NCBI GenBank assembly: GCA_047495785.1
Contig: JBLDXI010000033.1
Location: forward strand, 2,873,809 to 2,937,808
Length of the DNA: 64,000 nucleotides
Reading direction: 5' to 3'
Source: Lepidodermella squamata
Taxonomy: Eukaryota; Gastrotricha
A program made the position numbers and the translations under genes. Below are positions 47,563-58,131 of this stretch, one piece after another (within the stretch, counting starts at the first letter, position 1; each line of letters starts with the position of its first letter). The notes beneath the pieces are model-generated. The model was not told the DNA's origin, did no database searches, and saw only the letters and a program-made list of their open reading frames with translations.

Positions 47563-48061
47563 CAGTGGTCCTTTGATATAACGAACCACCACCGCGCCAG
47601 CCAAAAAAGTTCGTTATAAGAAAAGTTCGCTACAACAAAGGTTAAAACTTGACTGACATCCGGCTCGTCGAATTCAGATAACCCAGATTCTGCTGATGAT
47701 TCTTTGTAAGAATAGTCAGAGGACGCATCGCTTTTGCTTTTGCTTCTTTTTACTCATTTTAAACAAGCATTGAATGAGAGAAATGTCTATTCTTGGGAAA
47801 ATACTTTTGTTACTGTGTCATCAGCATGGAAAGAGCGCGCGCGAAGCTCTGGTTCGTTATAAGTAAGGTAAAAAAACACGTGTGCTTAGTGCGACGAGCC
47901 ATCTGGAACCGTTCGTTATAGGGAAAAGTTCGCTATAGAAAGCTCGCTATAACAAAGGTTCTTTATATGCAAAATGTCCAATTTTGGCACGAGCCACCGA
48001 TTTTGGTTCGTTATAGCCAAAGTTCGCTATATCACCGGTTCGTTATATCAAAGGACCACTG
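47563..48061. mobile_element. MITE with CAGTGGTCC inverted ends (pogo/Tigger-like termini)
   Basis: The left end CAGTGGTCCTTTGATATAAC and right end GTTATATCAAAGGACCACTG are perfect inverted repeats (about 26 bp including GAACC). They are flanked by TA on both sides (47561-47562, 48062-48063). CAGT termini and a TA target are typical of pogo/Tigger elements. Inside are at least eight GTTCGTTATA / GTTCGCTATA units. No transposase frame. Confidence 0.85.
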
Positions 48062-48232
48062 TAAATACTGTGGAAATATTCAGTTTTTGTCCCGAGTGAA
48101 AGTTATGATTGAATGGCGAATAGTTTTGAATTCCTCCCGCTGCCTTAGCATTCCGTTATATCCTCTTTCACCTATTTAATATTATAAATGATGACGAATT
48201 AGGAGTGGTGAAAAGGTGGGAAAACGACTCAC

Positions 48233-48925
48233 CGTAGTATGAACTAGGATCTGGCCACTCAGGAATGCCGAATCGTTTGGAAACTATCAACATGACGGTG
48301 TGGTCGTGTCGATTAGCGACAAAAGTGTTGTTTTCCTTCGTCGGACTCAACGCTAGATATCTGTTGAAAACCGGCTGCGACGGCAGATTCATTTCGGTAT
48401 CGCTGGCTTCGTTCACAATGCGCTCATCCTGGTTGTAAGTCAGCCAAGCTGATGTGAAAACCAGAGATTTCAACGATTTCCGCAGTATAACTATCCCCGT
48501 CATTCGCTGCATTGTATTTGAGCAATTGTTGGCTTCCGAGCAGTCCATGAGCAACATAGAATCTGGCTTCGTATACTGCCGTTTCTTCAGCCCAGCGCTG
48601 AATACCACCATGTCTTGTTGCCGCTCGGCCATAAGGCAGATGTGGTCTTCTGGCGAGGCGATGAACAGCGATCCAGAGTCGGGGTAAAACAGAACATCGC
48701 CTTCGTTCATTTCGAGCAGGGTTTTGTAAACTGTAAAAATTTCGATGAAAATAAAAAACGGGTTAAATTTTCACAACTTATGAACGGCTTCCAAACAGCG
48801 TAACCAGCGAGGATGTACCGAGATAGTAAAACCCGATTGATATCTGCAAAAAAATCGTCGATCGACGACCGATTGAATTGAATGCAAATATCAAATCCGA
48901 ATTCTAAGCCAGATTCACAATTTCT
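48233..48925 (-). CDS. Unrecognised gene, two internal exons
   Basis: Exon 48925-48778 encodes CESGLEFGFDICIQFNRSSI and SRYILAGYAVWKPFI. A 47-nt GT-AG intron follows, then exon 48730-48233 starting YKTLLEMNEGDVLFYPDSGS. The split codon A|TT and both splice sites agree, and the 3' donor is GTGAGT at 48232. The second exon has no stops and a normal soluble-protein composition with scattered cysteines (MDCSEANNC). I do not recognise the family. Other exons must lie on both sides. The GH3 exons downstream do not join in phase, so I keep them separate. Confidence 0.6.
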
Positions 48926-49459
48926 CTGTAAAAAAAACCAGATCTGCGGATGTCAGCTATGAGTTTTTGGGGTTGTGGCTTACCTGTTGGGACCGCTGAT
49001 ACATAATGTGCGAATAATTGATCAAAATACGCCGACCTTTGACGGATTTACACTGCTCGCGTTTTAGTGAGCTATTAGCCACCTTAATTACAACATTTTC
49101 AATGACGAAAATGCCGCTTCGAGGGCTAATTTTGGAGGCTGTTGAACTTCTTCGGGCCGGGTTTGAACAGCTACATTTTTAGTTGCACATTCGGGAACAA
49201 TTAAAAATCGGCTGAAGCAGTAGACAGCGGCTAATATTGCCACCACTATAGTAAACGAAAATATTGCTGAGAATACCGAGCAATGTCATTGCAAAATAAG
49301 CAGCAATAAAGAAGACGACGAGGTTGTGCTTGGTCTTTGGCTTTTCATTTATTTTTCATACTCATGTCTCAAAGAAATGAGTTCTTCTCAAAAGAGATTC
49401 GCATTACCGAAATGGGGGCGCGAAAAAACAAAAGCGATAACGAGGACCACACCGTTGAA

Positions 49460-50591
49460 TTAAGCTGACTTGGGTTTCTTGCTGAAGTAAGCTTTGCGGA
49501 AGTAGTCCGCGAACAAAACAAAGTACGTCGAGTAGATAGTAGATACCGAGGGCGAGGAATATCGACTCGTAGCAAACTTCCCACTTGGCTCCGCTCAGCT
49601 TGTAGTAAAGGGCTGAAAAGTTGATGATGTATCCAATGATCTAAATCGGGATTAATAAATTGAAACTTTGGTTATTTTGAGGAATGACAAAACCCTATAC
49701 CATTTTGCGAGATTTGAAGATCAGTGATAGCCATTTGAGCAAAGCGAGGGACCATAATTCGAGCAGAGCGCAGGCAGTAATAGGAATACATGGCGTGAAC
49801 AAACGAGTTCAAAGCAACATAAAAAAAATCCTGAAAATTGAAAATTATACTATATCGCCTTGATGGAGGAAATTCAAACTTACACATTCGGAGGAAGAGG
49901 TTCGACACCGAGCGAGAACCAGCACAAAATTACAACAGTAATATGGTGGTAATAATGAAGAAAATGCTATAATAAATGACGAAATTCAGTGTTACCTTTG
50001 GTGTCTTTTGACTAAAAAAACTCACCAGAGGTTACTTTCTAAGAACGATGAACAAAGTGTCGACAAATTCCATCGGTTTGGTCAAGACAAAGAGATCGTG
50101 CCAAAAGGGGAGAGGCAGAATTTTTTCGTACTCGATAAAGCACATCATCGGATACCAAGGCATCGTGAAGCTTCGCTTAAAAAAATACGGCCACACCTTG
50201 ACGGCCACGGCTATGCTGAAAACGGCCATGAAGATGTTCCACAAAGCCAGAGCTATCAAATTGATAATTTGATTAATTTAATTTAATTTTGACGCAGTCT
50301 CGGGGAGAAAGGCTTGCGATCTTGCATCATTCGACGACCGATAAACAATAACGCGAGATAGACGGCTCCGGCCGCGACTGATATCCATCGGTTTTTCAAC
50401 ATCCATAGCGTTGTTGGGAAGTAGGCGAGCAGCATGTCGGACTGCGAGATCGACTTCAAGGCGTTGTTGTCATAGCCCTCAAACTGTTCATTGGTCTGTT
50501 TCGTTGGGTTGTAGGCGAAAGCCAAGCGGCGCGCGTGGTCCAACGTGGCGTCCGAGGCGGCGTCGCGAGGCATACTCGCCAAGCACCGCAT
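49460..50591 (-). pseudogene. ELO-family very-long-chain fatty-acid elongase (ELOVL6-like) with lesions
   Basis: Elongases are ER membrane enzymes that condense malonyl-CoA with acyl-CoA. Exons: 50591(?)-50294, 50252-50026, 49966-about 49885, 49830-49701 and 49640-49460. Family marks in order: LFIGRRMMQDRKPFSPRLP, ALWNIFMAVFSI, PMEFVDTLFIVLRK, the HFLHYYHHITVV histidine box, FVHAMYSYYCLRS, ITDLQISQ and a lysine-rich C-terminus (AYFSKKPKSA), an ER-retrieval type. Lesions: an in-frame TAA at 50032-50034 where relatives have Gln (LRK-stop-PL); one extra base at the end of exon 4 (AAAAT near 49704) needed for a phase-matched junction; one extra base near 49540 separating FLALGIYY from TYFVLFADYF. 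Either a pseudogene or assembly errors. The start codon is uncertain. Confidence 0.8.
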
Positions 50592-50672
50592 ATAGTACCA
50601 GTAATGGATAAGTTATAACTCTGTTTTCGGACAAGGTGAGATAACTAATCGAATTCTGAAGCAAAATTTTAC

Positions 50673-51215
50673 CTTCAACTTCGATCGAGCCAGCCTTGAA
50701 GTGTTTTTCCCAGGCCATAGTGTGCGAGTTCAAAATCGAAGTGAAATCGGACGACTTTGTCCGGAACTCTTTGAACTCGTCGAGCGACTATTTACACCAT
50801 GAGCAATTAGGTTGAAATTTATTAAATGATTTTTATTATACCCTCTTGTCCTTTGATGGTGCGACGGTTTGAAGAATGAGCAGATCTGACTGAGTCGCGT
50901 CCTTTAGGAATACGAATTGCAAGCTGGTATCGGCAGATGAGGTAATTGGGCTGCTGGAGTATATGACTATCTCTGAATCGCTACTGTCCGCCGCACCGTT
51001 CACACTGACAGTTCGTTGACTAGACAAAACGTTGATAACAATGTCAACTAGAAAAATATTAAAAAAATTGCTTACAATGCATCGACGCCCTCAGAAGTGG
51101 GGACCGGCTCTCGCTGCGCATTAAGGTTGAGATCTTCGTTGAAATGCTTGACAAGCGTCGATCGGCGAAGTCTCTGCCGATGCAGCTGCAGATTTTCGAC
51201 GCGATGCGGCTTGGC
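50673..51215 (-). CDS. Unrecognised gene, three consecutive exons
   Basis: Exons 51215-51076, 51019-50842 and 50788-50673 are joined by 56- and 53-nt GT-AG introns with matching phases (TT|T and phase 0). The protein reads PHRVENLQLHRQRLRRSTLV, SSDSEIVIYSSSPITSSADT, SLQFVFLKDATQSDLL, SLDEFKEFRTKSSDF and HTMAWEKHFKAGSIEVE. The last two resemble the central region of the KIAA2013 (DUF2152) type I membrane protein family, but only weakly and from memory. Possible 5' exons are at 51447-51653 (NDFKYRVPIKSRYDAKSKNF) and near 51300-51355 (KFELTNGVVIFKRFW). It sits just upstream of the ELO gene on the same strand and may end inside it. Confidence 0.5.
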
Positions 51216-51419
51216 CTGGAAAACAATACGAAAATATCAGTAGGCATCGCAATGCTTACCTATAAATTGTATGGGTGTACTTATAACGGGTGAATTTTTC
51301 TACTCCAAAATCTTTTGAAAATGACCACACCGTTGGTCAGTTCAAACTTTGGCTTGGGTGTAAAATGTGCAACATGCCTTAAAACACTGACCTACTCTTC
51401 ACATAGTGCGTGTGTTGCT

Positions 51420-51456
51420 GCGAGTCACTGCCAGTTCACTGCCAGTTCACTGCCAC
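51420..51456. repeat. Short tandem repeat, three ~12-bp units
   Basis: CACTGCCAGTT is repeated twice and followed by a partial third CACTGCCACT. It lies at the 3' edge of the putative exon at 51447. Confidence 0.7.
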
Positions 51457-51653
51457 TCGGTTTTTGAGGTAACCGTATCTTCGAAGACGCAGGTACAGCC
51501 GTCAAAGAATTTCGCTTCGAAATTTTTTGATTTAGCATCATAGCGGCTTTTGATGGGGACGCGGTACTTGAAATCGTTGATGCCTTTGCTTTGCTGCCTA
51601 GGTAAACGGTTCAGACACGGAAGCGCTTTCCTGATACAGCTTAATCGCAACAA
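51447..51653 (-). CDS. Possible coding exon upstream of the 50.7-51.2 kb gene
   Basis: A 68-codon minus frame ends at a stop just after SKTEWQ. KGINDFKYRVPIKSRYDAK and FEAKFFDGCTCVFEDTV look protein-like rather than random. No splice partners are proven. It may be a 5' exon of the same gene as 51215-50673, or its last exon if that gene is separate. Confidence 0.35.
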   Translation of the reverse strand: MLRLSCIRKALPCLNRLPRQQSKGINDFKYRVPIKSRYDAKSKNFEAKFFDGCTCVFEDTVTSKTEWQ

Positions 51654-51656
51654 CTG

Positions 51657-52185
51657 TTATTCTTTATATCTTTAATTCTATAATTCTTTACTTCTTTACG
51701 TTCTTTGCAAACAGGAGAATGAGCATGGCTCAAAAACTACCCGGCCGTTGGCAATGAAATTTTGCACGGAGTTAGGTGGAAAGACGACCCACATACCGTA
51801 AAAATTGCATGACCTGAGAGTAAGTGGTTGTGAAGATATGGGCTTTCCTTTCAGGTGTAAGTTTAAATCAGTTTAAGCACTGTTCTGCGTTGAATTACCT
51901 GGACCCGAAGAGAATTTTGCTGGACCTGCGCCCAATTTTTCCTGAATCTACAGACGCTAGGGCACCCATGAAAATTAAAAACGCCCCGATCCGACTCATA
52001 CTTTTGTCTAATTAATTGCGTCCTTTTAGCCCCACGAAAAAATAATGTTGTGGGGCTATTCGGTCTGCCATTTGAATATGCTAATGAACTGCGTTATTCA
52101 TACGTTCCTGGCTGATTAAAGCGGACTTTTACTTCATTTACAATTTAATTTTTGAATAAGCTGGGAAGACGTTTACTGGCCTTTT
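51657..52185. other. Nothing recognised except a CCCCAC palindrome
   Basis: About 530 bp without a supported frame. At 52027-52056 TAGCCCCAC and GTGGGGCTA form a short hairpin; the same TAGCCCCA motif recurs three times at 53176-53312. Confidence 0.4.
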
Positions 52186-52641
52186 GATGCGAACGCTGTC
52201 ACGACTTCTCACATCGCGGCGGCATTTGGCGAGAAACTGATGAAGACTGTGGAACTGCGAGGGAAACAGCTGATGTTCGAATTGTCCGACTACGATCTAG
52301 CTGAACGTGCTGTGAAGAACGGCCTGACTGCGAAACCTTTTCTGCTGCGTTTTCGATGGTTTGTCGTTAAGACCCCTGAAGTTATTCAATGCTTTCGCTG
52401 CCAGCGATACGGCCACATGGCGCGAAGCTGTTCTGCTGAAGAAAGATGCCTAAGATGTGGTCGGCCACACAACGTTTCGACATGTTTGCGCGCTGTTAGC
52501 TGCTGCAATTGCGGTGGCAAGCATGCCGCGAACTCGAGGGAATGCCCTCAGCGCCAGCCTTCGGGTCTGGCTGATGCAAACAGCATCTGGGAAAGCGTGA
52601 TTTCGAAAGAAACCGCGCTTTCAAGACGGGACGAGTGGTAA
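52186..52641 (+). mobile_element. LINE ORF1-type zinc-knuckle protein fragment
   Basis: The 133-codon frame from 52240 has LMFELSDYDLAERAVKNGL then three CCHC-type knuckles: CFRCQRYGHMARSC, CLRCGRPHNVSTC and CCNCGGKHAANSREC. This arrangement is typical of ORF1 proteins of Jockey/I/CR1-group LINEs, which bind element RNA. It stops soon after the knuckles. The endonuclease-RT ORF2 that should follow is absent, so it is a truncated remnant. Confidence 0.75.
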
Positions 52642-53549
52642 CTGGGATTTCTAACGAAATCCTAGTTGCCACTGCTCAAAATTGGGGAAAATTCTTAAGA
52701 ACGGGATAGTTTGGGATTCCAACACGGTGGGGTGGTCCTGGGTGTGGGTGGAGACGGCGGGTGGTTAAGAGGGTCCCACTTGGCACACATGATGACCCCG
52801 CCGGTCCGCACGTGACCTTCAGTCATAGTGACGCTGTAGGGGCGACCTTGATTTGCCCGACCGGCGCGGCTACTGAGCCAAATGCCCCAGTAGGTTAGGG
52901 GGGGGGGGGGGTTTACTGGCCTACGACATTGCCAACTAATTAATTACGACTATAATTGACAAATAATTCAACTAAAAACCAGTGTTTTAGTTTGCTCAAA
53001 TTCTTGTGCATAAAAATAATAATAAAAAAAATTTTGCGGAAAAAATTTGCTCCGCGGCGTGGACTCGAACCCTCGTTTCGTACTTTACTATGCTTTCTAG
53101 AAGCACATTCGAAGCCACTCGACCACTGAACACAGCATATTAGTAATATTTGAATTCAATATTTATGTATCATTAATAGCCCCACACCTGCCCGAATAGC
53201 CCCATCCGTGGGGCTAGTCGGAATCCTGGTTCCATTGGAATCAGGACCTTCTGAAACGTGTAAAAATGCAAAAAAATCAGGGGGTAATTTTTTTCGCCGT
53301 CCGGATAGCCCCAACTGACGGTAGTCACCAGTCGCTGCAACTTTTTGCTGGGTTCGACTGGTTTTCAACAAAATTTTTCATTTTTTCGCCTTTGCAACTC
53401 GAAAAATAGCCACCTGCGAGCGAAGCGAGCTTCATCTAACGATAATTCTTCGACTTTTTGGACCAGGGATATGTTAGAGTGAGGGTAAATAAGCAGTGTG
53501 AATTCAAAGACACTGACAAAAAATGCATAAGATCGTAGTGTAGATTGTA
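52642..53549. other. LINE flank, a G13 run and a tRNA-like remnant
   Basis: 52680-52900 is GC-rich and ends in a run of 13 or so G (about 52899-52911), followed by AT-rich DNA. It may be the remainder of the LINE. No frame is supported apart from the tRNA-like piece at 53041. Confidence 0.35.
53041..53127 (-). pseudogene. tRNA-Ser/Leu-like sequence (long variable arm)
   Basis: On the minus strand GTGGTCGAGTGGCTTCGA is a type II D arm and GAGGGTTCGAGTCC the T arm, about 85 nt overall with room for a long variable arm. The anticodon stem around TGTGCTTCTAGAAAGCATA closes a loop of abnormal size. The acceptor ends (TGTTCAG / GCCGCGG) do not pair. Decayed. Confidence 0.45.
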
Positions 53550-54093
53550 GTGACTTATACCACTGGACTCGACATCTTGGAGGAATGGAGACGCGTGCAT
53601 TTTATGAAACTTTCTGGCTTCATTCTAGCTTCATCATTCCAAAGCACAGTTCAATATCATTGAAATTGACGGAAAAAATGGTACCACCGTGCTGCCGTCT
53701 TGCGCGTGCGAGCGATGCAGGCGGCTCGCCTTGCGCACGTGTCGCAGCTCACGATTTTGCGTAGACTTTTAGCCTCAGCAGCTCGCAATATTAAATTAAT
53801 TCGCATTCGTCTAGCAATAACTATAAATAGGACGACCATGAGGTTTTAAATCGAACGAGACGTTCAAGGCTATCAATCCTCAGATTCGCTTTTCTTACAT
53901 TAATTACGGTTGACGAGTTATTCAGCTAGACAAACATTTTTGATCCAAACGAGTCGAATTAAATCTACGGTGTGGCTATTGGCACATGAAATTTTGCATT
54001 CAACTGCTTTCGGGAGTTTAATTCATAGATACCAGCATTTCAACCTTGTGTTAGCACTCTAGGGGCGGCGAATTTCCACTAAAGTGGCTTATA

Positions 54094-54566
54094 TATGTCG
54101 TAGCAATTTATAAGCAATTTAGTTGGATTGGGAATCCAACTAGTTTTTTGCCAATTTGCTCAAAAAACTAGTTTAATATCTTGTAATATTGGATCCTATT
54201 CCAAACATTTGGATCAAATGTCAAACTATTATGCAATTCGGCGAAAATGTAGAGAACTCTGAAGAAGGTCGGGAGTAGTTTTCCAGGATGTTCAGTCTCT
54301 TTTTTTTCGCTGAGAGTGCAAGGACTCCACCTAAAATTTAATTTTCCAAATTGAAATATGGCGCAAAAATACTCAAAAATGCATTTCTAACACTGTTTGA
54401 CGCTATCAATCGAGTTGGTTGTTCAAAACCTCAGCCCCTCTACACGGAGGTAATGTTTTGCGCAATAAATGTATTTGATTGCCTTAAAATCTAGTTTTTG
54501 AAAGGTTTGCCCATTAAACTAGTTGGATTCCCAATCCAACTAAATTGCTTATTAGACTACGACATA
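54094..54566. mobile_element. MITE with ~50-bp inverted ends, inserted at TA
   Basis: The left end TATGTCGTAG...AAGCAATTTAGTTGGATTGG and the right end are inverted copies (CCAATCCAACTAAATTGCTT...CTACGACATA). TA flanks both sides. Copy A of the host repeat has the uninterrupted site at about 19885-19905 (inverted), giving an empty-site proof. No ORF. Confidence 0.85.
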
Positions 54567-55216
54567 TACCATGGAATAGCCCGTAGAATGCTGCATCAAG
54601 CTATGCAATTTTTTCCGTTGAAAATTACAGCTCATGAAAAAACACGCGATACCACGCGGTCGTTTTTGCGTTTTCGCGTTTTACCTTGGGTGTGTCTGTG
54701 TGTGTGTGTGTCGCACTTCCTTCAACCTGAAGCCACTTGCCAAATGACTACTCCGGTTCTGCCCTGCCCGATAATTCTTAAAATATGTTCAGTACTGAGT
54801 TCGCGCAGGCTTGGAGGAATGAAGGAGTAGAAACGGGCGGATTTAGCATTTATAGCACTTATTAAGTAGCTCCGTAAACTCGGTTTCTCGGCCGCCGGCT
54901 GAGCAGTTCATGGCGGTCGGTTGGCTTTTCTCAAAAGAATTGCTGCAATGCGGCCAGATGCCTCGTTTCGCACGATCATAACCCGAAAATCAGCCTGTTT
55001 TTCACTGTTTTCAGCCAAAATTATGCTAAATAACGTTAGCTAAAGCTCGCTTCACTCGCACACTGCTTTACTGGGTCCAATGCGACAGTCATGAGCATTT
55101 TTTCCTAAAATTGGGTTATTTAGGAAGGGCAAAAAATTAGCTTGAATTGAAGATAGGACCCGCGGGAGTAGTCGCAGTGCCGAGGAGATGAAACCTAAGG
55201 ATCTTGTGGTCTTTTT

Positions 55217-55530
55217 TTAGTCGTAGGATTTGATGGAAAAGCGATATCATAATTATGACTCAAAAATGAAAAACCAGTCGCCTAATCCGACATGTTTCAG
55301 CTTTTATTCAGCCATCTTCAGGGTCTGACAACAAGTAAGGAAATCAACAATCAAGTTTCGAGACTAATATTAAAACAAGTTTACCAATTTTGTCACCAAT
55401 CGTTTTTTCCGTGTAATTATCAAAAATTAATCAAAAGAATCAAAGATAGAAATCATGATCTATTAAAATAAATTGTATGAGTAATTATTTGTTACAGTAG
55501 TTATTAAGGCTAGGGTTACTTGTGATCTTG
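55217..55530 (-). mobile_element. Penelope-type 3' fragment with 16-bp target duplication
   Basis: The insert is bracketed by GATCTTGTGGTCTTTT at about 55201 and again at 55526. Copy A of the host repeat has no insert between the flanking segments. On the minus strand it has CCTGAAGATGGCTGAATAAA and AGCTGAAACATGTCGG, typical of Penelope-like 3' ends. It is short and non-coding. Confidence 0.7.
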
Positions 55531-55600
55531 TGGTCTTTTCAGCCTTATTGTCATTGACATCTCGAAGCTGGGGTGTCGCGACACGCCAGCACCTCTGAAT

Positions 55601-56768
55601 CCGTGAGTCCCAAATGGGGTCCATTGAGGAAACAAGTTTTAGTACCGCTAAAATAATGGCTTCTCTTGGCTTCTCTGGGAAAGCAGTTGCCTTAGTTGTC
55701 GTCGACGTTTTCAAGGCCTGTGGAAATAATTAAAACCTGCCCCTACTAAGCGCAACTTTGCTCTCGTGTGCAAAAATTTGTTAGAGAACAATTTACTTGA
55801 AGCTTGACAAAAATTTGCGGCCGATAACAGACCAATTCCAATGTTATTGCGGCTGGAGAAGGGTCGAATTGTACCTGTGGCCAGAGCTTCCCGGCCGCCA
55901 AAAATGCCGACGGTGAAAAAATAATATACGCTCATTATTATAACCAAAGCGCGTCTTTTTTTACATCTCATTTTTCCGGATCATAAAAAAGCGCCGGGGA
56001 CAGCCTCCGCTGCTGGCTCGGCAATGCGCTATGGCCATCCGACATTTGGAGTAATAGTACATTCCTCCAAGCACTTTATAGGCTCGCAACCTCGGCTGCT
56101 CTTTTCTTGCTTCTTAGCTGCGGTAGCGCTCGATAAACTATAATAGCGCTCGATAAACTATGCCGTTATTTCCTTGGAGGAATAGAGATGGAGTGAGCAC
56201 TGCCTCTTATCAGCGCGTACTATCGTTGGACAAATCTCTGCACTCTGCACTCTAACGGCCAATCAGCTCTCTAGCGTCCCTAGTTGTTGCTTAGTTATCA
56301 AGGCTCGCCAAAACCAATGGCTCGCAAATCCTGGCACGCGTGCCAATCGTTTTAGTTTGAGAATACCACAAAACAAAACAAATAGAGTACATTCGCCTCA
56401 AAGAATTGTGGGAAAAGAGTTGAGCCTCTTGAGTTGGTGGTACTCATGGCAGTTGGCTAAAAAAACCTGATCAAAAAATTGCTCGTGGCCTGTTCTGCCT
56501 GTTCTGCAGCGCTGACGCAACGACGGCGAATAAATAGGGGAGCAAATTCTTATTAGAAAATGAGTAAAATATTTAGTGGAAGAAATGAGGTGGATTTTTT
56601 CTACGAGTACAGCTGTGTCAGGATAGTAACTTATTTATTTATTTATTTATTTAATGAGCATAATATCCAGGAATGAAGCTCGATAGTGAAAAAGAAAGTG
56701 CAGCCGCAGTAGAGTAGTCAGAGTGCCATGATAGTATCAGTTCCGTTTCAGGTTTCCGGTGAATTATT
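55601..56768. other. 1.2 kb with no supported gene
   Basis: Holds a 20-bp direct duplication (AGCGCTCGATAAACTAT, near 56125-56160) and a TTTA run at 56630-56655. The short frames lack domains. Confidence 0.4.
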
Positions 56769-57130
56769 TTATGATTTTTTTATATTAGAATTATTAGAAA
56801 AAGCGAATGGGTTTTTCAGGAGTTCCAGGTGAGTTTGTTGGCGGCAGCTATTAGCCGAGATAGCACTTCGTGCATCAGTAGACAGATTGTTGAATAGTAT
56901 TGCCCCTCGATACGCCAAAGTCTTTTGACCCTGTGCCGATGTTAAATTAGGGACAACGAGCGCTTGTGTGAACTGACTACGCATCATTTTTTGCGTAGGG
57001 TCAAACATCTTGCGAGAGAACAGATTCACAAGACTTTCTGCGGGGCTTCGCCATTCACACATCGCCACACCAATGTCGCCAGGTGCAAATCGCGTTTGCC
57101 TTGCATAACTTCAACTTTCTCCAGCTGATT
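56769..57130 (-). mobile_element. LINE ORF2 C-terminal fragment
   Basis: On the minus strand KRDLHLATLVWRCVNGEAPQ, then after a one-base frame change RSQFTQALVVPNL and SAQGQKTLAYRGAILFNNL. These are the conserved post-RT segments of CR1/Jockey-type LINEs. Only the end of the element survives. Confidence 0.7.
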
Positions 57131-57298
57131 TTCCTTATTTTACGGGCTTGTGCCATTTAGTCGTGTTGAATGCCACCTGGAATAAGCTGGAATTTTTCTA
57201 ACCAAATTTTCCCACCGCCTTCCACGAATTTCCAGCTATTTCCAGCTTCGGTTTGAAATTCCAGTCATCTCCAGCGTAAATGCCGATATGGGAATTGC

Positions 57299-57604
57299 GT
57301 GAATGGAACACTTTTCTACGCAGTCGCGGAGGCACTTGCGCCAGGCTCGCAAAAATTGGAACGCACTGCGCTGAACGCTGAACAACTGCGCCGACTATTG
57401 CCCGATAGACACTTGAGACTAATACTTTTAAGCCTCAAGGATGAACCGACCCGCCGAGTTGACATGGTTAAACGTGAAACCAGCTCGGATGAAAGCATGA
57501 AACTGATTTGGGACTCTTTCTTAGATTTATCGAATGAGTATCTACATTTGAGGCTGCTTCTTTTGAACTGCGCAAATTCGGAAGCGTATTCTTTTTTTAC
57601 ATGA
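57299..57604 (+). CDS. Possible coding ORF of unknown function
   Basis: A 101-codon frame with ordinary protein composition (LNAEQLRRLLPDRHLRLIL, SSDESMKLIWDSFLDLSNEY) and no low complexity. The frame begins with GTG, so it would need an upstream exon or a later start. No family recognised; it may also be part of the neighbouring mobile elements. Confidence 0.3.
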   Translation: MNGTLFYAVAEALAPGSQKLERTALNAEQLRRLLPDRHLRLILLSLKDEPTRRVDMVKRETSSDESMKLIWDSFLDLSNEYLHLRLLLLNCANSEAYSFFT

Positions 57605-58131
57605 AATTTGGGTCCTGATGAGCTGATTTTTGGACCAAGGACTGTAATTCTGTCGTAAATAAGTCTTCTGTAAATTGTATACTTTCAGCGTATGTACGAT
57701 TAGCCTTGATAGCACTGAATTTCAGCCATCATTGAAACTTCATTTGAGAATAAAATATGCAAAACTGAAAGTGCAAAACTTTTTGAAGGAGCCACAAAAA
57801 ATCTCTCGCTTCCAACAATTTATGCTTACCTGCGCCTTTTGGCATGTCAAACGCTGAAACTTGGCAGGATAACGTCATATAGATCATTCAATTCTTCAGC
57901 ACTGTTGCTTAAACTGTTCCTTATTTTGAATAAAAACCTGCGTTTCAAGTGCTTAATTTCTCCCCGAAAAAATCTGCACGCAAATGCTTCCTCGTATGAA
58001 ATTTATTATAATCTTCTCTTACATGTGCCATAATTGCGCGGCGATCAAATAGAACAAATTATCAGAATGAGAGTGTAAGATCGCAACAAAATAAATAAGC
58101 AAAGTTTATTGTTTTGGCCTAGCGAAAAAAA
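57605..58131. other. Nothing recognised
   Basis: About 530 bp of AT-rich DNA with only short frames. Confidence 0.4.

Larger units (their letters stand above)
53550..55600. repeat. Dispersed repeat family F1, copy B (inverted relative of 18.8-20.7 kb)
   Basis: Landmarks shared with copy A, in reverse: GTAGTGACTTATACCACTGG at 53549, CAGTTCAATATCATTGAAAT at 53648, GCGAGCGATGCAGGCGGCTC near 53707, CCGTTGAAAATTACAGCTCA near 54616, and CCCGCGGGAGTAGTCGCA at 55168. Two later insertions split it: a MITE at 54094-54566 and a Penelope-type 3' fragment at about 55217-55530. Confidence 0.75.

Noticed and set aside
50032-50034. Reassigned TAA (read as Gln) suggested by the in-frame TAA in the elongase
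   Set aside because: RpL3 ends in TAA at the family-typical C-terminus with a poly(A) signal 45 nt later, and the same elongase also carries frameshifts. A lesion or error is simpler than a variant code.
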